Shown here: positions 63,573 to 64,000 of the stretch, piece by piece | How positions within the stretch are numbered: the stretch's first letter is position 1 | Layout of the letters: each line of letters starts with the position of its first letter | NCBI GenBank assembly: GCA_902795355.1 | Contig: CADBKZ010000006.1 | Coordinates: forward strand, 86,496 to 150,495 | Length of the DNA: 64,000 nucleotides | Source: an uncultured Ruminococcus sp. | GTDB taxonomy: Bacteria; Bacillota; Clostridia; Oscillospirales; CAG-272 | Direction: 5' to 3' | Position numbers and translations under genes: made by a program | The notes under the pieces: model-generated | What the model was told of the DNA's origin: nothing | What the model saw: only the letters and a program-made list of their open reading frames with translations | Databases searched by the model: none

Positions 63573-64000
63573 TTACGGTTGCGGATCCCGTCCCCCGAAA
63601 ACCGCCATTGCGGATTTCGCGTTTTGCTTCATGGCTTCCGTCGCGGTAATTTCAATGTCGTGGAAAAACATTTGGTCGGAAAGTTCTTGAACCGCCGCGC
63701 CGCCCGCCTTGGCCATGTAGGTATAATAGTTGATTTTCCGTATGCCGAGCGAGATCACCTTTCGGTAATCATCCGTACTCACGCCCGAGCCGCCGTGCAT
63801 CACCAACGGAACGTTTACTATGGACCGGATCTTCGCCAACCGCTCAAAATCCAACTTGGGCTGTTTGACATACAGGCCATGGGCGGTGCCGAACGCGCAT
63901 GCCAGCGCGTCAACGCCCGTCCGGTTTACGAATGCTTCCGCATCCGCGGGATCCGTAAACAGGCTCTCGTCGGTGTTCCCCGAAACGGCAGACTCCCGCG
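63573..64000 (-). CDS. Class II aldolase (fructose-bisphosphate/tagatose type), C-terminal part
   Basis: The last about 141 codons of a zinc-dependent class II aldolase; the 5' part lies beyond the window. Visible family features are TDPADAEAFVNRTGVDALAC, AFGTAHGLY, the zinc-ligand motif VPLVMHGGSGVSTDD and GIRKINYYTYMAKAG. These place it in the FbaA/GatY/KbaY/IolJ group; which sugar phosphate it cleaves cannot be decided. It is convergent with the GH20 gene. Confidence 0.9.
   Translation of the reverse strand, partial: RESAVSGNTDESLFTDPADAEAFVNRTGVDALACAFGTAHGLYVKQPKLDFERLAKIRSIVNVPLVMHGGSGVSTDDYRKVISLGIRKINYYTYMAKAGGAAVQELSDQMFFHDIEITATEAMKQNAKSAMAVFGGRDPQP

Overview
The window looks like chromosome of a GC-rich, Gram-positive, anaerobic gut-type bacterium of the class Clostridia (Firmicutes). 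The evidence is a set of Firmicutes hallmarks: a YerC/TrpR-like regulator heading a his operon, short HisG plus HisZ, RecD2, ComF, an SAM-I (S-box) leader on metK, an FMN leader on a RibU-type transporter, a yybP-ykoY leader on mntP, near-consensus sigma-A promoters with 17-bp spacers, strong Shine-Dalgarno sequences, many lipoboxes, and orphan solute-binding lipoproteins next to glycoside hydrolases. I cannot assign genus or species from the sequence alone.

Layout. 1-2588: leftward his operon (yerC-hisZ-hisG-hisD, hisD cut by the window edge) with a candidate operator built into its promoter. 2660-13389: leftward arginine operon argC-argJ-argB-argD-argF-carA-carB, in which carB is fused in frame to a complete dapF domain, behind a perfect promoter flanked by ArgR-like boxes. 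13578-16201: leftward mntP, CaCA antiporter and GNAT genes behind a manganese riboswitch. 16262-17716: rightward cysE-tmk. 17765-23842: leftward metK-recD2-comF-pepD behind an SAM-I riboswitch. 23925-27378: an orphan solute-binding lipoprotein, a COG2426 membrane protein, and ribU behind an FMN riboswitch. 27488-40839: rpoB-rpoC and the str operon (rpsL-rpsG-fusA-tuf), split by an AT-rich two-gene module (membrane PH-domain protein plus divergent XRE regulator).

40840-42771 is a second AT-rich patch: nested inverted repeats, then a two-gene cassette (75-aa cysteine-rich protein and 406-aa membrane protein) whose promoter spacer contains an 11-G homopolymer, which suggests phase variation. A calcium-type P-ATPase follows (42927-45626), then tRNA-Ser(GGA) at 46034-46126. 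From there to about 50620 is a scrapyard of mobile-DNA debris: a truncated repeat-domain surface protein, the first 39 residues of a WYL-type regulator, a serine-recombinase tail, then a compact element encoding a tyrosine integrase, a HUH-type Rep and two small proteins, abutting the last 37 codons of a broken acetyltransferase gene.

50623-63545 is a glycan and cell-surface region: leftward araC-serine hydrolase-GH78, and divergently a rightward set of a solute-binding lipoprotein, an endonuclease/exonuclease/phosphatase-fold lipoprotein, a secreted beta-helix-like protein, a 43-aa orphan peptide, a small lipoprotein ending in the same C-terminal motif as that peptide, a PHP phosphoesterase and a GH20-type hexosaminidase. 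The window closes on a partial class II aldolase (minus strand).

Two patterns cut across regions. A short intergenic repeat (core AATTTGCGGTGCGTGT) occurs about seven times in gaps between genes. Homopolymeric G tracts in the context AAACAG(G)n occur beside both AT-rich patches that flank rpoBC.
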